In this document: piece after piece, positions 1 to 8,728 of the stretch
How the letters are laid out: the number at the start of each line of letters is the position of its first letter
How positions within the stretch are numbered: position 1 is the stretch's first letter
Assembly (NCBI GenBank): GCA_937128795.1
Contig: CAKZMQ010000011.1
Span: 1 to 64,000, forward strand
Length of the DNA: 64,000 nt
Reading direction: 5' to 3'
Source of the DNA: an uncultured Solirubrobacterales bacterium
Lineage (GTDB): Bacteria; Actinomycetota; Thermoleophilia; Solirubrobacterales; JACPNS01
Made by a program: the position numbers and the translations under genes
The notes under the pieces: model-generated
What the model saw: only the letters and a program-made list of their open reading frames with translations
Databases searched by the model: none
What the model was told of the DNA's origin: nothing

Positions 1-82
1 CGGTGCCCAAACGAAAGTCAACCTGCGCCCCGCATCAAACCCCAACCAGATCCCGCTTGCAACCTCGGACCTTGCAAGGCAG

Positions 83-1075
83 CTAGGTCCGCGGCTTCGC
101 CGCCATCTGCGCCTCGCTGACGCGTTTTACGTTCCAGGCAAGGCCGGTTTTCTCAAGGGTCCAGATGAGCCAGCCGCTGGGGTCCATCGCCTTCTGCCAG
201 CGACGCAGGCCGTGGAATGCGCTCGTGGGAAACGCATGGTGATTGTGGTGCCAAGCCTCGCCCAACGTTGGGATCGCCAGCAGCCAGTTGTTCGTGCTCT
301 TGTCCTTGGTCTCGAACGGGCGGCGACCAAACATGTGGCAGATCGAGTTGACGCTCCAGGTGACGTGATGGGTGATGAAAATCCTCACGGCACCGCCCCA
401 GAACGCGCCCGTCGCGGCACCCCACCAGGAGCCGCCGGTCAGCACGAAACCAAGCACCGCCGGGATCGCCAACGCCAGCACGATGAACCAGGGAAACCGG
501 CGATCGATCGACATCACGACGCGATCCTTCAAGAGATCCGGCGCAAAGCGCGAGGCCGGCGTCTGGCCCTCCTCGAGCAACCAGCCGATGTGCGCGTGCC
601 ACGCACCGCGCAGCGCGTTCCAAAAACCCGGGCCATGATCGTCGAAGCCGACATGCGGGCTGTGCGGATCGCCCTCTTCATCCGCGTACGCGTGATGGCG
701 ACGATGGTCGGCCACCCAATGCGTCGGGCGCCCCTCGATCGCCAGCGAACCGGCCGCGGTAAGCAACCCGCGCACCCACGGCTTGGTCTCGAAGCTGCGA
801 TGCGTGAGCATGCGATGAAAGCCAACCGTGATGCCGAGGCCCGCGACTACATGCATCGCGATCAGCAGGCCGATGTCGGTGAAACCAACCGCCGTCGTCT
901 CCCACAGCAGCGCGATCGCGGTCAGGAAGGCGAAGAACGGCAAAACGATCACCGACAAAGTGCCGATGTGGTGGGCGCGCGACGTCGGTTCGAGTTCGGG
1001 AATATCGTCGCGACCGAGCGGCACCGCCGACTGCGCACCGTTGGGAAGGCCTGATCGGGCTTCGTCCTTGAACAC
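83..1075 (-). CDS. Membrane fatty-acid (acyl-CoA) desaturase
   Basis: Membrane di-iron desaturase of 330 aa that would put a cis double bond into acyl chains. The three histidine boxes are present: HRMLTH at about 87-92, HRRHH at 124-128 and HHNHH at 276-280, with hydrophobic stretches around 38-82 and 195-240. The length fits the bacterial delta-9 acyl-CoA desaturase family. The start is GTG with no strong ribosome binding site, so the exact N-terminus is uncertain. A rubredoxin gene lies 68 nt upstream on the same strand and is a plausible electron donor (inference). Regioselectivity cannot be read from sequence. Confidence 0.9.
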   Translation of the reverse strand: MFKDEARSGLPNGAQSAVPLGRDDIPELEPTSRAHHIGTLSVIVLPFFAFLTAIALLWETTAVGFTDIGLLIAMHVVAGLGITVGFHRMLTHRSFETKPWVRGLLTAAGSLAIEGRPTHWVADHRRHHAYADEEGDPHSPHVGFDDHGPGFWNALRGAWHAHIGWLLEEGQTPASRFAPDLLKDRVVMSIDRRFPWFIVLALAIPAVLGFVLTGGSWWGAATGAFWGGAVRIFITHHVTWSVNSICHMFGRRPFETKDKSTNNWLLAIPTLGEAWHHNHHAFPTSAFHGLRRWQKAMDPSGWLIWTLEKTGLAWNVKRVSEAQMAAKPRT

Positions 1076-1143
1076 GGTTTATCCAACCACCGGTCGTCCG
1101 AACATCAGGCGTCCAAAGATCATCTGCGGCCGACCGGGAGGAC

Positions 1144-1329
1144 TCAGTCCTCGTATGGCTCGAAATCTTTCGGGCGTGCGCCGCAGACGGGACAGAACCA
1201 GTCCGACGGGATGTCTTCGAAGGCTGTTCCGGGCGGAATACCGCCGTCGGGATCGCCGATCTCCGGGTCGTAGATCCAGCCACATGTGACGCACATCCAC
1301 TTGCGCGTTGCCGTCTGCGTCTCGGTCAT
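1144..1329 (-). CDS. Rubredoxin
   Basis: Small iron-sulfur electron carrier of about 61 aa. It has the two knuckles of a [Fe(SCys)4] site, CVTC (C13, C16) and CPVC (C46, C49), plus the family pattern [10 protein letters not shown] and [11 protein letters not shown] chose the ATG giving MTETQ because the longer form only adds a basic leader. It lies between the acyltransferase and the desaturase on the same strand, so an electron-donor role for the desaturase is likely. The family also serves alkane hydroxylases, but none is present here. Confidence 0.9.
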   Translation of the reverse strand: MTETQTATRKWMCVTCGWIYDPEIGDPDGGIPPGTAFEDIPSDWFCPVCGARPKDFEPYED

Positions 1330-1377
1330 CGGCGCAAGGGTAACGCGCCGACGGTCCAACACAGCGCATCCACGATC

Positions 1378-2508
1378 TCAATCACTTCCGCGCGAGCGAG
1401 CGAGCAACGGGCGTTCGACGAAGCGCCAGGTCGATGCGCCGACCGCCGCCGAGACCGCGACCAGCAGAATCCAGGTCAAAAACGCCGACGACGGCATCAA
1501 TCCATGACCTTTGGCAAACAACAACAGCGGGAGGTGCCAAAGAAAAACTCCATACGACCAGCGGCCGAAGGCTTCCGCCCACCGCAGCTTCGCCGACGCA
1601 CCGATCACCGGTTGTGCGCAAGCGGCGATGATCAGCGCGTAACCGATCGCGCCCGGCGTGTCGCGCAGCACGCCGAGCTGCCAGTCACCCACGCCTGTCG
1701 CGTGCCAGACCGAGTTCCCGATCGCCAGCAGCGCACCGCCGAGGATCATCCACACTCCCGCTCTTCGGTTCTTCAGCGGCGGAAGATGCGCGATCAGCAT
1801 TCCCAGCGCGAGGTACGGAATCATCGCCGGCAGCGAGAGCCGCGCGATCGGTCCCCAGCCATTCCTGAACGAGACCCAGTTGAAGACCGCGCCCAAAACG
1901 ACCAATGCAGCCGGGACCAGCCACGCGCGACGGCCCAAACGCGAACCGAAGACGAGGAAAAGCGGAAAAACGAGATAGAACGCCGCCTGGACCGCAAGCG
2001 TCCAGGTCGGCGCATCGAGCGTCAGCAGCGTCTCGCGCGAGTAGTTCTGCAGGAAGAGGACGAACAGCCAGAGGTCCTCGGCCGGCGGCAGCCGCACTCC
2101 CGGAGTCCCTTCGAGCCCCCAGAGCATGACGATCGATCCAAGGATCGCCAAGTAGTAGGCCGGCACGATACGAACGATCCGTCGCCAGTAGTACCGCCGC
2201 AGCGAGACCGTTCGCGGCGCCGCGCGCCAGTGCGCGAGCAGCGGGCGATACAGGAGGTAGCCCGACATCACGAAAAAGACGATCAACCCCACCCGCAGCT
2301 CGAACACGGAGAAGTCGAACCAGCCGTCGCGGGTCGGCCGATTCGGATTCGGCAGGCGGTAGAGCCATACGTGGTAAGTCAGCACGGCCATCGCAGCGAA
2401 GGCGCGCATCAAGTCAAGTGCCTGCGCCCGATGTTTGGCCGGCCGCAGATTCTCGCCCGTGGCCGCTGCTCGCGATTCCCCCATCCCGGAGACGGGTTCG
2501 TCACTCAC
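1378..2508 (-). CDS. Acyltransferase family 3 membrane protein (OafA/YrhL-like)
   Basis: Integral membrane O-acyltransferase of 376 aa, with about ten hydrophobic segments. The N-terminus carries the family hallmark ALDLMRAFAAMAVLTYHVW, with the catalytic-type histidine, followed by FFVMSGYLLYRPL and RRIVRIVPAYYL. The C-terminus ends WRFVERPLLARS, as usual for the family. Members transfer acetyl or other acyl groups to sugars or lipids at the cell surface. The GTG start overlaps the stop of the SRPBCC gene by 4 nt (GTGA), so the two are probably translationally coupled. The substrate is unknown. Confidence 0.85.
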   Translation of the reverse strand: MSDEPVSGMGESRAAATGENLRPAKHRAQALDLMRAFAAMAVLTYHVWLYRLPNPNRPTRDGWFDFSVFELRVGLIVFFVMSGYLLYRPLLAHWRAAPRTVSLRRYYWRRIVRIVPAYYLAILGSIVMLWGLEGTPGVRLPPAEDLWLFVLFLQNYSRETLLTLDAPTWTLAVQAAFYLVFPLFLVFGSRLGRRAWLVPAALVVLGAVFNWVSFRNGWGPIARLSLPAMIPYLALGMLIAHLPPLKNRRAGVWMILGGALLAIGNSVWHATGVGDWQLGVLRDTPGAIGYALIIAACAQPVIGASAKLRWAEAFGRWSYGVFLWHLPLLLFAKGHGLMPSSAFLTWILLVAVSAAVGASTWRFVERPLLARSRGSD

Positions 2509-2987
2509 TTCGCCAGCTCCTGCTCCAGTCGCTCAAGCACCAACCTACAGCGGCCACTAAGCCATGGCCGCGCGGCCGCAACGAGCAGGCGATCGCGGGC
2601 ACCGCCCGGAGCCACAGTCGCAGTCAGAGTGACCACGCAACTCAGCTCGTCGAGTCGGTCGATCCGCCATGCGATCAGTGCCTTGGTGGAATCGGCCGTC
2701 GCCTGCCCCTCGAAAAGCCTCGGCGGGTCGGTCTTCGAAACCACCGTGACCACCCGCCTGCGCAGCCCCGGCAACGGCCCACCGACGATCAACTCGGCTC
2801 GCTCATCGTTGCTGCCTTCGAGGATTCGCGCGCGAATCAGGTCGCTGCCGAGCATCGGCCAGTGTCGTCGCAGGTCACTGAGCAATTCATAGATCGACTC
2901 AGCAGATCGCTCAATCGAACGCGACGCGCTCACCTCGACCAGCTGTTCCGCTTCTAGGGGCGATGAATATTCGGAGCTGTCTGTCAT
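2505..2987 (-). CDS. SRPBCC (START/Bet v1-like) family protein
   Basis: Protein of 160 aa with the layout of the SRPBCC ligand-binding fold: an N-terminal strand (VEVSASRSIERSAESIYELL), a central beta region with DPPRLFEG, and a long C-terminal helix (RLVLERLEQELAK). Such proteins bind hydrophobic ligands or act as cyclase/aromatase-like enzymes. It overlaps the metallophosphoesterase upstream (ATGA) and the acyltransferase downstream (GTGA), so it is the middle gene of a coupled trio. The fold call is from pattern only and the ligand is unknown. Confidence 0.65.
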   Translation of the reverse strand: MTDSSEYSSPLEAEQLVEVSASRSIERSAESIYELLSDLRRHWPMLGSDLIRARILEGSNDERAELIVGGPLPGLRRRVVTVVSKTDPPRLFEGQATADSTKALIAWRIDRLDELSCVVTLTATVAPGGARDRLLVAAARPWLSGRCRLVLERLEQELAK

Positions 2988-4609
2988 CGACCACCCCGCA
3001 ATTCGATCTCCACGCGATCGATCGCCACTGGAACATCCTGATCGCGCGCCAGGCCGCTGGCTGCATACGCAGTGAAAACCAGCTTTCCGGCCAACAGATC
3101 GGCCCGCATGAAATTTTTGAAGAACGGCGGCTCATCCCAATCGAGCGCCTCCGAGATCCGTCCCGATTTGAACCACGCGCGCCTCGGATAGACGAATGCC
3201 GCGAGCAGGCGTGAACGACGCGACACACGGATCGTCGAGCCTTCGACGGCCGGGCGCTCGCCACGCGAAAGCTCCGCTGCGAGGTCGAGTCCGTGACGTT
3301 CTGCGACGATCGCCGCCGCCTGATCGGCCGGGATTCCTCTGATCGATCGCCGCAGCAAGGGAAGCCAGCGACAAACACGCCGCAACAGGACGATCGAGTA
3401 TGCACGTAGCGAATCGCCGCGCGTCGGAAAAACGACCCAGTCGTCCTCGCCGACCTCCGCGCGATCGACACGCGCAATCTGATGAGTCGAACTCATGAAC
3501 GCACCGCCCCCGCCGGTGATGAAGCATGGCAACACGCGCCCATCCGGGAGTGTCACGTTGTGGCGTTGATAGTGGTGGATGTCCCCCGCAACCATCGCCA
3601 CATAGTTGTTGCCGGGGTCTGCGACCACATCCCAGAGCATCCCGCTCGCCTTCGCGTCGCCCCCCTCGGCTGCGAGGATCCTTCGCGGGCTGAAATCTGG
3701 ACCGGCAAAAATCGGTTTGCCACTGACCAGCAGCTTTGGCTTGTCACCAGCCGAAACGCGACGCAGCCATTCACCCTGATCGTGGTCGAGGCGTCCGAGA
3801 ATTCCAACGTCGATTCCAACGATTCGTAGCTGCGGCGTATCAATACAGAAGTACATGTTCGGTTGCTGCGGACCGCGGCCGGCGGCCTCACCGCGCAGTG
3901 TCGATGCCTGTGTGAGCGTCTCGGGCTGAAGTCGTGCCGCTCGACGCCACAACAAGTGATGGACAGCCATCGCCGCCCGCCCGTAGCGCGCTCGTTTAGG
4001 CGGGCGGAACAACTCTCTCGGTGCCTCGGCCCCGCAGAAATGACGCATGAATCCGGCAAGGCCATCCAACCAGTCGTGATTGCCCGGCACCGCGTAGATC
4101 GGCTGCGGATACGCGGCGTAGGGAATGAAGAACTTCGCGACGTACTGATTGACATCACCGGCTGGATAGACGACGTCACTCGCGATCATCGCGAACTCGC
4201 TTCCACGCGACGCTGCGAGAAACGCGGGAACTGCCGCGAATTGCGAAACGTCCCCCTCGCCGGTATCGCCCATCAGCATGAACGAGAACTCCGCCAGCTC
4301 CGGGCGTTCGAGCATGAAATCCTCGACCACGACTTCGGGTTCGCCGCGATCGGCCAGCGCAATACGCTGCGCGGCCACCCAAGCGCGACGAGCGTTTTCG
4401 GTCGGATCGCCGGTCAGCGACGCGAGCACGTTGTTGCGCGAGTGCCAGAGAGTGACCGGGCTGAGCCACGAAAAGCGACTGCCGGCTCGACCGATCGGCG
4501 CGTAGTCGGCAGGCTGAGCACGCCAATCCGCATCGTCCGCCATTCGCGCGGCGCGCGGGATTTCGCTGCGTGGAATTGCTGCGCGCGCTCTCGCCTTGCG
4601 TTCGCCCAC
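2984..4609 (-). CDS. Calcineurin-like metallophosphoesterase
   Basis: Phosphoesterase of 541 aa. The metal-binding motifs occur in order: LMGDTGEGD (about 113-121), PAGD, PGNHDW (about 177-182) and AGDIHHYQRH (about 344-353). It has no signal peptide or clear transmembrane segment, so it is probably cytosolic. The C-terminal 150 residues are basic and of unknown role. The GTG start lies 5 nt after the RibD-like stop; an internal ATG (MADDADW) is an alternative. The substrate is not predictable. Confidence 0.8.
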   Translation of the reverse strand: MGERKARARAAIPRSEIPRAARMADDADWRAQPADYAPIGRAGSRFSWLSPVTLWHSRNNVLASLTGDPTENARRAWVAAQRIALADRGEPEVVVEDFMLERPELAEFSFMLMGDTGEGDVSQFAAVPAFLAASRGSEFAMIASDVVYPAGDVNQYVAKFFIPYAAYPQPIYAVPGNHDWLDGLAGFMRHFCGAEAPRELFRPPKRARYGRAAMAVHHLLWRRAARLQPETLTQASTLRGEAAGRGPQQPNMYFCIDTPQLRIVGIDVGILGRLDHDQGEWLRRVSAGDKPKLLVSGKPIFAGPDFSPRRILAAEGGDAKASGMLWDVVADPGNNYVAMVAGDIHHYQRHNVTLPDGRVLPCFITGGGGAFMSSTHQIARVDRAEVGEDDWVVFPTRGDSLRAYSIVLLRRVCRWLPLLRRSIRGIPADQAAAIVAERHGLDLAAELSRGERPAVEGSTIRVSRRSRLLAAFVYPRRAWFKSGRISEALDWDEPPFFKNFMRADLLAGKLVFTAYAASGLARDQDVPVAIDRVEIELRGGR

Positions 4610-4614
4610 CGAGT

Positions 4615-5361
4615 TCAGTCCACCCGGTAGCGCAGAAACAGATGTTCTTCCGACAACAATGCACCGATCAGATGCAGTTTTTGCTGCCTCGGGAGATCGC
4701 CGGCGATGATCGGGAAAGGCGTCCCCGCGCCCGTCAGCACCGGCGCGAGCGTCAGGAAAAGCTCGTCGACCAGCTCGCCGGAAAAGAACGGTGTATTGAT
4801 CGTCGGACCACCCTCGAGCAGCAGCGAATGCACGCCATGGTCGTGGCGCAGCGTCGACAGCATCTCTCGCGGATCTTCGGTCGGGACGATTTCAATCGCG
4901 GCCCGCGCGGCCGACGTGTCGATCGATGCCTTGGAAAAGACAACGATCCGCGCCCCGTCATCCTGAAACAGCGGCGCGTCGATTGGAAGTTTGCCACTGG
5001 TGGTCGCCGTCGCGAAGATCGGCCGCTCAGCGAGCCCTTGCCGCTGACGTCGCTCGCGCGTCTCGGGCTTGGCGGCCGGCCCCTTGTAGTTCTCGATCGC
5101 AACGGTTCGCACGCCCGCCATCACGCAATCGACCTGCTCTCTCAGCGTCAAGAACAGTTGTAGATCGGTCTCGTTGCCAAGCTCGGAAGTGTCATTGTCG
5201 ATTCGTCCCTGGCCGTCTGCCGTCGCGACCATGTTGACGATCACGAACGGACGGTCCTCGCGCGCGAGCGCATTGAGCCCAAGTTCGCCATACGCCTCCT
5301 GGGGCGAAAGTGTGACTCCGCCCGGTCCGGGAAACAATCTCGTGAGCCTGCCTGCCGACAT
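4615..5361 (-). CDS. RibD C-terminal / dihydrofolate reductase-like pyrimidine reductase
   Basis: Reductase of 248 aa with the fold shared by RibD C-terminal domains and DHFR. Visible signatures are VIVNMVATADGQGRID near the N-terminus, a central VDCVMAGVRTV, and LLLEGGPTINTPFFSGELVD, the usual NADPH-binding GGP segment. No deaminase domain is fused, so it resembles the stand-alone actinobacterial RibD-like proteins rather than a full riboflavin enzyme. It sits 18 nt after the TetR stop and 5 nt before the phosphoesterase. Its role in flavin or folate metabolism is not established by context. Confidence 0.78.
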   Translation of the reverse strand: MSAGRLTRLFPGPGGVTLSPQEAYGELGLNALAREDRPFVIVNMVATADGQGRIDNDTSELGNETDLQLFLTLREQVDCVMAGVRTVAIENYKGPAAKPETRERRQRQGLAERPIFATATTSGKLPIDAPLFQDDGARIVVFSKASIDTSAARAAIEIVPTEDPREMLSTLRHDHGVHSLLLEGGPTINTPFFSGELVDELFLTLAPVLTGAGTPFPIIAGDLPRQQKLHLIGALLSEEHLFLRYRVD

Positions 5362-5379
5362 CTTGTCAGCAGTATGACG

Positions 5380-6054
5380 TCAGCGCTTGTTGTAGACGTC
5401 GGGTGCCAAATGCATCAGCAACTCGATCTGGTCCGGTCTATCGAGCAGGGTCAGCGCCGTCGCAATCACCCCGGCAAGCGACCCACTGAGCAGTTCGATC
5501 AACTGGTCGCGTGCGATCGTGCGGGATTCGAGCCAGTCGAGAATCATCGCGTTGCTGAGACTCATCCATCCTTCGAGCGCGAGGATCAACGTCGGCGATT
5601 TCGCGTCATCCGGCAGAACCAGGTTGGCGATGCGGTCGATCTGCTTGTCGTGACCTTCGCGGATAACTGCCTGGATCTCTACGTCGACGCTGTGCTGTCC
5701 GCGGTGGACGGCCCGGAACGCGTTCTCGTTTGCCTCCACGTAGTCGAGGAACTTGTTGATGCTCGCCGGCAACCATTGCGCGGTCGGCAGCGACTCATCT
5801 GGCTCGGTCAGGCGATACGTGTCTTCGATCCCGTGACGAACGATCGCGGCATAGAAGTCACGTTTGTTCGGGAAGTAGTGGTAGACGAGTCCCCGCGACA
5901 CACCGGCCTCGTCGGCGACCGCCTCTATCCAGACGTCGTTGAAGGGTCGTTCGGCGAACATTCTCGCGCCGATGAGGACGAGCTGCTCCCTGCGATCCTC
6001 GGGTGCCAGGCGCGTTCGTTTTTTGGTCGGTGCTGTGATCGAAAATCCATTCAA
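5380..6054 (-). CDS. TetR/AcrR family transcriptional regulator
   Basis: DNA-binding repressor of 224 aa. The N-terminal helix-turn-helix is clear (IEAVADEAGVSRGLVYHYF, about 43-61), followed by a divergent helical ligand-binding domain. The apparent start is TTG. It is the first gene of the minus-strand string that continues into the RibD-like reductase, so it may control that operon. It is divergent from the efflux pump 443 nt away, but the pump has its own TetR gene directly downstream. Confidence 0.88.
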   Translation of the reverse strand: MNGFSITAPTKKRTRLAPEDRREQLVLIGARMFAERPFNDVWIEAVADEAGVSRGLVYHYFPNKRDFYAAIVRHGIEDTYRLTEPDESLPTAQWLPASINKFLDYVEANENAFRAVHRGQHSVDVEIQAVIREGHDKQIDRIANLVLPDDAKSPTLILALEGWMSLSNAMILDWLESRTIARDQLIELLSGSLAGVIATALTLLDRPDQIELLMHLAPDVYNKR

Positions 6055-6497
6055 ATTGCGGGACTTTTTGCCCCTCGCTAGTGACCATCAGGTTACCTCG
6101 CAAAACATCGACCCGATGCTTTATTGTACGAGCAGCCAGTAAGAAGCTCGCTGGCACGAGCTTGCCGGAGCCGTAATGTGACCTCCCCCCAGTTCACAGG
6201 ATCGGGCCCACCAGCCGGTCCATTCGGTTCTTGCATAGTCCGGTCGCACCGGCTTGTCGAGATCATTTCTGCGACGTCAGGGATCCGATGACGTGAAGAT
6301 CACGATGAGCCGGTGCACCAGGCCGGACCCTGCCTCGGCGCTCCCCCTGCCTGCTTTTCAGTAATAAGTGGATCGACCGCTCCGCTTATGATAAAGTGGA
6401 GCGGTCGGTCCGCTTAGCGCGTGCTCCCCCACTACTTGTGAGCCCCTGCCAGCCCCCGATTCCCTCACCTCGAGCGGACTCGACGGAAAGGAATTGC
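6055..6497. other. Divergent intergenic region
   Basis: No coding sequence is supported in this 443-nt gap between a TetR gene (minus) and the efflux pump (plus). It holds the twin-palindrome operator at 6365-6416 and the pump ribosome binding site (GGAAAGGA just before the ATG at 6498). I see nothing else recognisable. Confidence 0.7.
6365..6416 (+). promoter_or_regulatory. Twin 24-bp palindromic operator for the efflux operon
   Basis: Two imperfect palindromes lie 28 bp apart centre to centre, at 6365-6388 and 6393-6416. Each has arms of the form (T/A)AAGTGGA and TCCGCTTA around an 8-bp GC-rich spacer. A -10-like hexamer TATGAT (6387-6392) lies at and between them, so binding would block the polymerase. 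This is the geometry of a TetR-family operator. The pump-linked TetR at 8080-8700 is the natural candidate binder. Confidence 0.7.
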
Positions 6498-8036
6498 ATG
6501 TCAGCCCCGTCTTCCCCAACCGCGCCCGACGGGCGCGAATCGTCTCCAAGCGCGCTCGAAGGCCACATGGATGACCACATCGGCAGCCACACGGTGAATC
6601 CATGGCTGGTGCTCGTGATCGTCTGCCTCGCGCAGTTCATGGTTGTGCTCGACGCCACGATCGTCAACGTCGCCCTTCCCTCGATCCAACGTGATCTTGA
6701 ACTTTCGCCAGAAAACCTCCAGTGGATCGTCAACTCGTACACGCTCGTGTTCGGTGGCTTCCTGCTGCTCGGCGGACGGGCTGCCGACCTGCTCGGCCGC
6801 AAGCGTCTGTTCGTCGCCGGACTCGTCGTGTTCTCTGCCGCCTCATTGGTAAACGCGATGGCGACCACGGGAGAAATGCTGATCGTCGCCCGCGGCTTCC
6901 AGGGGCTCGGCGGCGCGCTCGTTTCGCCTGCCGCGCTGTCGATCATCACCACTACTTTCGACGAAGGACCGGCTCGTACAAAGGCGCTCGCAGTCTGGGG
7001 CGGGATCGCCGCGGGTGGCGCAGCATTCGGTTTGTTGTTGGGCGGAATTCTGACCGACGCCCTCAGCTGGGAGTGGAACTTCCTGATCAATGTGCCGATC
7101 GGCATCGCCGCGATCGCAGCCGCTCTGCGGTTTGTCCCGGAGTCGCGTCACGAAGGTGCCCAACGCCACTTCGACGTGGCCGGCGCGGTGACGGTCACCA
7201 GCGGTCTGATGGTTCTCGTCTACGCGATCGTCAAAGCAACGGACTGGGGTTGGACCGACCCATCCACGATCGCGTGGTTCGCAGGCGGAATCGCACTGCT
7301 TACGGCATTCGTGTTGATCGAACTTCGATCGCCGCAGCCGCTTGTGAGACTGTCCTTCTTCAACAAGCGCTGGATCTCAACGGCAAATGCCACGATGTTC
7401 GTCGTGGCCGGTGGAATGTTCGGCATGTTCTATTTCGCCTCGCTCTACGTTCAGCAGATCCTCGGCTACGACCCGCTCCAGGCCGGGCTCGCCTTTCTGC
7501 CCGTCTCATTCGGAATCATGCTCGGCGCCGGAATCTCTCAACAGTTGATCGGTCGGGTCGGCGTCAAGCCAGTGGTGATCACCGGTATGACGCTTGCCTC
7601 GATCGGACTGATCACGCTCGCTTCGACCACGCAGGTGGGCGGAACTTATCTCGCGTTGCTTGCCGGGTTGTTGCCGATGTCCATCGGCATGGGCTTCACT
7701 TTCGTACCGCTCACGCTGATCGCAACTTCCGGCGTCGAACCTTCTGACGCCGGGCTTGCCTCCGGAGTTTTCAACACCTCGCAGCAAATCGGCGGCGCGC
7801 TCGGCCTGGCGATCCTTGCCAGCTTTTCGGTCAGCAAGACCGAGAGTGTGCTCGGTGATCTTGCAACCCGGCCGAGCCCCGACCAGTTGCAGCTGGCCGT
7901 GGTGGAGGGCTTCCAGACGGCATTCATCGTCGCTGCCGGTTTGATGGTGGTGGGGCTGCTGCTGGTGACCTTCGCACTGCGCCGCCGTGACGTGAAGAAT
8001 GTCCACACCGGAGAGGCGCTGCCGGTCGCGGTTTAG
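6498..8036 (+). CDS. MFS efflux transporter, DHA2 (EmrB/QacA) family
   Basis: Proton-driven drug exporter of 512 aa from the chosen ATG. It has about 14 hydrophobic segments, the family start LAQFMVVLDATIVNVALPSI with the motif D1 aspartate, the loop motif GGRAADLLGRKRLFVAG (motif A), and motif C-like glycines in segment 5. The start MSAPSS has a good ribosome binding site (GGAAAGGA) and removes an unlikely basic leader. A TetR gene follows within 50 nt and a twin operator lies upstream, a standard substrate-inducible efflux arrangement. The substrate is unknown. Confidence 0.9.
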   Translation: MSAPSSPTAPDGRESSPSALEGHMDDHIGSHTVNPWLVLVIVCLAQFMVVLDATIVNVALPSIQRDLELSPENLQWIVNSYTLVFGGFLLLGGRAADLLGRKRLFVAGLVVFSAASLVNAMATTGEMLIVARGFQGLGGALVSPAALSIITTTFDEGPARTKALAVWGGIAAGGAAFGLLLGGILTDALSWEWNFLINVPIGIAAIAAALRFVPESRHEGAQRHFDVAGAVTVTSGLMVLVYAIVKATDWGWTDPSTIAWFAGGIALLTAFVLIELRSPQPLVRLSFFNKRWISTANATMFVVAGGMFGMFYFASLYVQQILGYDPLQAGLAFLPVSFGIMLGAGISQQLIGRVGVKPVVITGMTLASIGLITLASTTQVGGTYLALLAGLLPMSIGMGFTFVPLTLIATSGVEPSDAGLASGVFNTSQQIGGALGLAILASFSVSKTESVLGDLATRPSPDQLQLAVVEGFQTAFIVAAGLMVVGLLLVTFALRRRDVKNVHTGEALPVAV

Positions 8037-8079
8037 CCACCGCGCCGACGCCCGGCAAACGTGGGTCACATCCCCGAAC

Positions 8080-8700
8080 ATGCATATGAGTACGAATTCA
8101 GAAACCAAGAGCGCGGCGGTCGGCACTGACCCGACCGCCGATCGCCCGCTTCGCGCAGACGCTCAGCGCAATCGCGAGCGGATCATCGAGGCTGCGAGCG
8201 AGGCCTTTCGCGAACTTGGTCTCGACGCGAGCGTCGCCGAGATCGCCCGCCGCGCCGACGTCGGCAGCGGCACGCTATTTCGCAACTATCCCAGCAAGGA
8301 AGACCTGATCTATGCCGTGATCGAAGCGCGCATGCAGGAGTGGACACACGTCGCCGAGCGGGCGTTGACCGAGCCGGACGCCGCCAAGGCGTTCGAGGAG
8401 TTCATGCTCACGGCCGCCGACGCGCAGTACCGCGACCGCGGTCTGTTTGAGGCGTTCAAGGAAGGGCTGCTCGACGAGCCAGAGTTGTTCGACTGCAAGG
8501 AGCGGGCCGTTTGTCTTAGTGAGGAAGTACTCAAGCGCGCCCAGCAAGCCGGCGCCGTTCGCGCCGACGTCAGCGCCGACGACCTCGGCAACTTGACCGC
8601 GGCGGCGGCGGCTGCGGCAGAACGCAGCGGCGGCGGCAATTCAGAGGGCTCCCCGTACGCCCGATACATGCGCATCCTGCTCGACGGATTGAAGCCCTAG
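8080..8700 (+). CDS. TetR family regulator of the adjacent efflux pump
   Basis: Regulator of about 206 aa with an N-terminal helix-turn-helix (VAEIARRADVGSGTLFRNY) and a helical effector domain that has an Ala-rich run (about AAAAAAA) near the C-terminus. Two in-frame ATGs at 8080 and 8086 are both plausible starts. It is probably co-transcribed with the pump, whose stop is at 8036, and would feed back on the operator at 6365-6416 (inference from neighbourhood). Confidence 0.87.
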   Translation: MHMSTNSETKSAAVGTDPTADRPLRADAQRNRERIIEAASEAFRELGLDASVAEIARRADVGSGTLFRNYPSKEDLIYAVIEARMQEWTHVAERALTEPDAAKAFEEFMLTAADAQYRDRGLFEAFKEGLLDEPELFDCKERAVCLSEEVLKRAQQAGAVRADVSADDLGNLTAAAAAAAERSGGGNSEGSPYARYMRILLDGLKP

Positions 8701-8728
8701 ATCCGACCCGATCCCTAGCATCGAGCCG

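Noticed and set aside
1504..2892. 462-codon plus-strand open frame opposite the acyltransferase
   Set aside because: It is a GC-rich shadow with arginine-rich, low-complexity sequence. The minus-strand acyltransferase and SRPBCC genes explain the region.
6722..7747. 341-codon plus-strand frame inside the efflux pump gene
   Set aside because: Arg-rich frame-shifted shadow of the transporter; the pump frame has transmembrane segments and motifs.
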